Source of the DNA: Spirochaetaceae bacterium
Lineage (GTDB): Bacteria > Spirochaetota > Spirochaetia > Treponematales > Breznakiellaceae
Assembly (NCBI GenBank): GCA_031256815.1
Contig: JAIRPU010000138.1
Location: 1-18,247 of the forward strand
Direction: 5' to 3'
DNA length: 18,247 bases
Under the pieces are notes generated by a model, which was given only the letters and a program-made list of their open reading frames with translations, had not been told where the DNA came from and did not search any database. The translations under genes were made by a program, and so were the position numbers. Below, in pieces: positions 15,830-18,247 of this stretch. The first letter of the stretch is position 1; every line of letters starts with the position of its first letter.

Positions 15830-18019
15830 CTAATATTTAGCTTCCAGCGTTAAATTAAAGCTCCGGCCCGCCTGCGGGAAGTATTGCTGTAATTCGTATA
15901 ACTCGTCAAAAATATTGTTTATGGCAAACGACAGCGCCGCATATTTTGTTATGTCGCACGACAGTTTTATATGCGTCAATACATAAGAGGGCAGCAAAAC
16001 TTTTTCGGCGTCTTTTACATAAGAGCTGTTATAACGAGAACCAACATATTCAAAACGCGGTATAATCTTTATGTTTTCAAAAAACTTTGTATCAATTCCG
16101 GCAAAGGGCATAATTACCATATAGGCGTTACAGCTTAATTCAGGCATATTGCCTAAAACAACATATTTTTCTTCGCTGTGCGCAAGTTCATAAAACTGAG
16201 TTCCAAAGGCCCCGCCTACAGAAAAATAATCGTTTAAGTACAGTTCCATTGCGCCTTCAAACCCATAAAACGCCGTTTTATTAACATTATCGCGCATTGT
16301 ATTATAAGGCGGGTCGTTTATTTGTATTTGTGTAATTAGATTGTACACAAAATTGTAATAAACAGAAGTGTTTATATTGATTCGTTCCAGGAAAAACCCT
16401 TTGTAGCCGAATTCAAGGTTGTGCGATTCTACAGGTTTTAAACCAAGGTTCGGTTTATTTGTTCCCGTATTGGTTGCCGATGTGCGTTCAAATATTGTTG
16501 GGAAGCGGTTTTTTTTGGCGTAACTTATATGAAGTTCGTGTTTTTCGCTTAAATCGTAAAACAGCGCCGCGCTCCACTGCGGTATAAACAGGTTGTCTGT
16601 AACTGTATCTGTAATTGAACCATTGGAATTCTTCTTCCAAAGCTCATTAGGACTAAAAATATCAAGCCCAAAGCCTATAACGGCGTTAAGCGGCTTAAAC
16701 GGGTCTATAGCGTATTCCAAACCGGCAAAAAAGATATCTTCGTTTTCGTGTTCGTCCCGGTATTTGTCTTTGTGTTCGGGATTCTCGTTATTAATCTTAC
16801 CGCTAAAAACCTGATGGTCTGTGCGCCGCCACTGGAACGCCGCGCTGATTTTATGAATCTCTAAAAAACTATAAGCGCCGTCCAAATTAAGCCCCGCCGT
16901 CCAGTCGTCATAATCTGAAACTCTGTATACATTATTAAGATATGCATTCCATGCGTTGTTTCCGCACCCGGGATTGCCGCCAAATACCGGATAGGTGTTG
17001 AGCCTGTTATCGAATTTATCGAAATACCCCATAAGATTCGCTTGCAGGGTATCAGTTTTTAATGCGCTGTTTACTGTAGCGGTATGCCGGCGGAGGTAAG
17101 GCCACTCCCATACCCTGTAGTTTGCTTGATCAACTCCGCCTATATTTATTCTGCCGGCAACGGCGGGCGGGTTAAAACCCTTGTCCGCATCGCTGTAAGA
17201 ATAAGTTACCCAAATATCCAGCGGCTCAAACGGCGTTACGCCGAAAATTGCGCTTATTTTAAGGTCGCGGGAACCAGACCACAGGCGGTTTCCAGAATCC
17301 TGCGGGTTGCCATTATTGCCGGGGGTTTCGCCAGGCTCGTCATCGGAATGCGCTATAAACGATTCCGGCAGCCGCCAATGGTCAACATCGCGCCACTGGA
17401 AAGTCGCCTTCGCATAAAACAGATTGAGCCGCGTTCCCGCGCTAAAAGATTGCAGATTGCCCGCATAGCCTCCGCCGTCAAAATCCCATGAAGTTTTTAG
17501 CGCCGCCTCAAACGGCTTTTTAGGCTTTGCAAGCCGCATAATAACCGCGCCGCCAAGATTGTTTGCTCCAAGCAGCATTGAAGTGTAACCTTTGTTTATG
17601 TCTATGCTTTCAAGGTCGCCTGTCAAAAACCGCGTGTAATCAATTTGCCCGCGGCTTGGGTCTATCCACGGTACGCCGTCAACGTAAACCGGTACACCGG
17701 TAGCGTCAGAGCCGCGCAGCGTAAACGCCGACTCATCACGCTGTCCGCCCCCGGACTGTGTTACACCGGGAATCCAGCGCATTGCCTCCCATAAGTCGCT
17801 ATCGCCCCTTTCGTCCATTTGTTCGCGGGTAATATGTTCCGCCGTCTCTTTTTCGGCTTTTACCTCCGCCTCAGGCAGCCTTTCCCCTTCCTGCGCAAAC
17901 AACGGCGCAGCGCTCAGCGCCGCGAAAAACAGCGCTCTGCCGCAATGTGAACAAAAATCGTACAGCCCCTGCAAAAATGCCGCGCCGCCGGTTTTGCGGT
18001 TCTTAACCGATTGTGTCAT
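15830..18019 (-). CDS. TonB-dependent outer-membrane receptor
   Basis: Gated outer-membrane transporter for a scarce ligand such as a siderophore, cobalamin or other chelate; the ligand cannot be told. Seen in 729 aa: signal peptide (about 1-43, ending LFAQ); a possible TonB box near 50-58 (EAEVKAEKE); plug domain (about 60-165, with DLWEAMRWIPGVTQSGGG, FTLRGSDATGVPVYVDG and GANNLGGAVIMRL); then a barrel of alternating strands ending in FAINNIFDELYELQQYFPQAGRSFNLTLEAKY with a C-terminal aromatic residue. The start is ATG 18019, with AGGAGG 6 nt upstream; a TTG at 18055 in frame has no such support. It is preceded and overlapped by a leader ORF holding a 13-G tract, and flanked on both sides by GC-rich palindromes. 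No exbB/tonB or periplasmic binding gene is in the window. Confidence 0.93.
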   Translation of the reverse strand: MTQSVKNRKTGGAAFLQGLYDFCSHCGRALFFAALSAAPLFAQEGERLPEAEVKAEKETAEHITREQMDERGDSDLWEAMRWIPGVTQSGGGQRDESAFTLRGSDATGVPVYVDGVPWIDPSRGQIDYTRFLTGDLESIDINKGYTSMLLGANNLGGAVIMRLAKPKKPFEAALKTSWDFDGGGYAGNLQSFSAGTRLNLFYAKATFQWRDVDHWRLPESFIAHSDDEPGETPGNNGNPQDSGNRLWSGSRDLKISAIFGVTPFEPLDIWVTYSYSDADKGFNPPAVAGRINIGGVDQANYRVWEWPYLRRHTATVNSALKTDTLQANLMGYFDKFDNRLNTYPVFGGNPGCGNNAWNAYLNNVYRVSDYDDWTAGLNLDGAYSFLEIHKISAAFQWRRTDHQVFSGKINNENPEHKDKYRDEHENEDIFFAGLEYAIDPFKPLNAVIGFGLDIFSPNELWKKNSNGSITDTVTDNLFIPQWSAALFYDLSEKHELHISYAKKNRFPTIFERTSATNTGTNKPNLGLKPVESHNLEFGYKGFFLERININTSVYYNFVYNLITQIQINDPPYNTMRDNVNKTAFYGFEGAMELYLNDYFSVGGAFGTQFYELAHSEEKYVVLGNMPELSCNAYMVIMPFAGIDTKFFENIKIIPRFEYVGSRYNSSYVKDAEKVLLPSYVLTHIKLSCDITKYAALSFAINNIFDELYELQQYFPQAGRSFNLTLEAKY

Positions 18020-18138
18020 AAAACACCTCCTGAATGTAGAGACGCATTGCTCCAAAGTAAAGTTGAAAGCCGGCGCTTAATCCCCCCCCCCCCCGTAAAC
18101 TTTGGCGCAAACGCGCTCACGTTTTTTTGCTTTTCCAT
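18016..18138 (-). CDS. 40-codon leader ORF with G13 tract, coupled to the receptor
   Basis: Starts at ATG 18138 with a near-ideal Shine-Dalgarno AAGGAGG (18150-18144) 5 nt upstream and a plausible promoter just before it. The product begins MEKQKNVSAFAPKFTGGGG and ends HSGGVL. It is basic, with no signal peptide or membrane segment, and resembles no protein I know. Codons 15-19 are made of the 13-G tract. The stop TGA (18018-18016) overlaps the receptor ATG (18019-18017) as ATGA, and the receptor's AGGAGG lies inside the leader. The role inferred is translational coupling that depends on tract length rather than a functional peptide. No sign of conservation can be judged from one sequence. 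Confidence 0.55.
   Translation of the reverse strand: MEKQKNVSAFAPKFTGGGGIKRRLSTLLWSNASLHSGGVL
18082..18094. repeat. 13-bp homopolymer (C on +, G on receptor strand)
   Basis: A run of 13 identical bases, the only long G/C homopolymer in the window, located 63-75 nt upstream of the receptor start and inside the leader ORF. Such tracts change length by slipped-strand mispairing. The exact count could also be affected by sequencing. Confidence 0.9.
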
Positions 18139-18143
18139 AAAAG

Positions 18144-18150
18144 CCTCCTT
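18144..18150 (-). promoter_or_regulatory. Shine-Dalgarno of the leader ORF
   Basis: AAGGAGG, 5 nt (CTTTT) before ATG 18138. It is the strongest ribosome binding site in the window and the main reason to accept the short leader ORF as translated. Confidence 0.65.
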
Positions 18151-18159
18151 GCAAATTGT

Positions 18160-18188
18160 TTTATACTGCGAATTGTGCAATAAAACAA
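18160..18188 (-). promoter_or_regulatory. Candidate promoter of the leader/receptor unit
   Basis: On the minus strand: -35 TTGTTT (18188-18183), 17-nt spacer, -10 TATAAA (18165-18160). Transcription would begin near 18153, just ahead of the leader's ribosome binding site. A perfect TTGACA lies further up (18200-18195) with CACAAT at a 17-nt spacer, a second overlapping candidate. Confidence 0.55.
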
Positions 18189-18216
18189 GTTGATTGTCAA
18201 GAGAGCGTTTGCGGCG

Positions 18217-18243
18217 GCGGCCGGTGGGTGGAGGGCCGGCCGC
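18217..18243. repeat. GC-rich inverted repeat upstream of the receptor unit
   Basis: GCGGCCGG (18217-18224) and CCGGCCGC (18236-18243) form a perfect 8-bp stem around an 11-nt loop. It lies in a GC-rich patch that runs to the end of the window and recalls the element on the other side of the receptor. It may be a terminator-like structure of a gene outside the window. Confidence 0.45.
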
Positions 18244-18247
18244 TTCG

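Noticed and set aside
18020..18055. Longer receptor start at TTG 18055
   Set aside because: No ribosome site there, while ATG 18019 has AGGAGG 6 nt upstream and lies in an ATGA overlap with the leader.
18082..18094. G tract joining the leader and receptor into one protein at some lengths
   Set aside because: In the receptor frame a TAA follows directly after the tract, so no tract length gives a continuous fusion.

Overview
The window reads as part of a bacterial chromosome, most likely a Treponema-like spirochaete from an anoxic habitat. This is an inference from gene content: an LptD/OstA-type outer-membrane protein with an extra N-terminal helical domain, a lipoprotein plus LysM pair, an [FeFe]-hydrogenase-type sensor, and a long G tract next to an outer-membrane protein gene. 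No rRNA or other taxonomic marker is present. Coding density is very high, no gap reaches 300 bases, and I found no tRNA, rRNA, CRISPR array or transposase.

Layout. 59-856 (-) is an NADH/NAD-cap pyrophosphatase (NudC). 1071-6635 (+) is a tight four-gene run: an MscS-type channel, an Mbeg1-like alpha/beta hydrolase, methionine aminopeptidase, and a large fusion of a sensory [FeFe]-hydrogenase module with a class III nucleotide cyclase. It meets, after 5 bp, an N-acetylmuramoyl-L-alanine amidase (6641-7708, -). The amidase is divergent from an LptD-like protein (7824-11351, +). That gene abuts with no spacer the convergent set RNase Z / LysM protein / lipoprotein (13776 down to 11352, -), whose genes overlap by 1-3 bases or nearly so. 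Acetolactate synthase (13895-15628, -) lies upstream of them. A roughly 190-bp GC-rich cluster of palindromes and short repeats then separates this block from a TonB-dependent receptor (15830-18019, -).

Two points stand out. First, the hydrogenase-cyclase protein carries an H-cluster domain altered as in sensory rather than catalytic hydrogenases, followed by a four-cysteine Fe-S domain, an intact cyclase core and a C-terminal beta-rich domain. It looks like a one-protein converter of H2 or redox state into a cyclic nucleotide signal. Second, the TonB-dependent receptor is preceded by its own promoter, a strong ribosome binding site and a 40-codon leader ORF containing a 13-G tract. At exactly this tract length the leader stop overlaps the receptor start (ATGA). 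One G more or fewer moves the leader stop far upstream or into the receptor gene. That is the geometry of a phase-variable translational-coupling switch.

A third pattern is promoter placement. For mscS, lptD and ilvB a sigma70-like promoter (TTGAAA or TTGACT, 17-nt spacer, -10 box) ends only 6-8 nt before the start codon. nudC and the amidase have a good -10 box at the same distance. These transcripts would be leaderless or nearly so, whereas other genes (map, the lipoprotein, the LysM protein, the receptor and its leader) have clear Shine-Dalgarno sequences.
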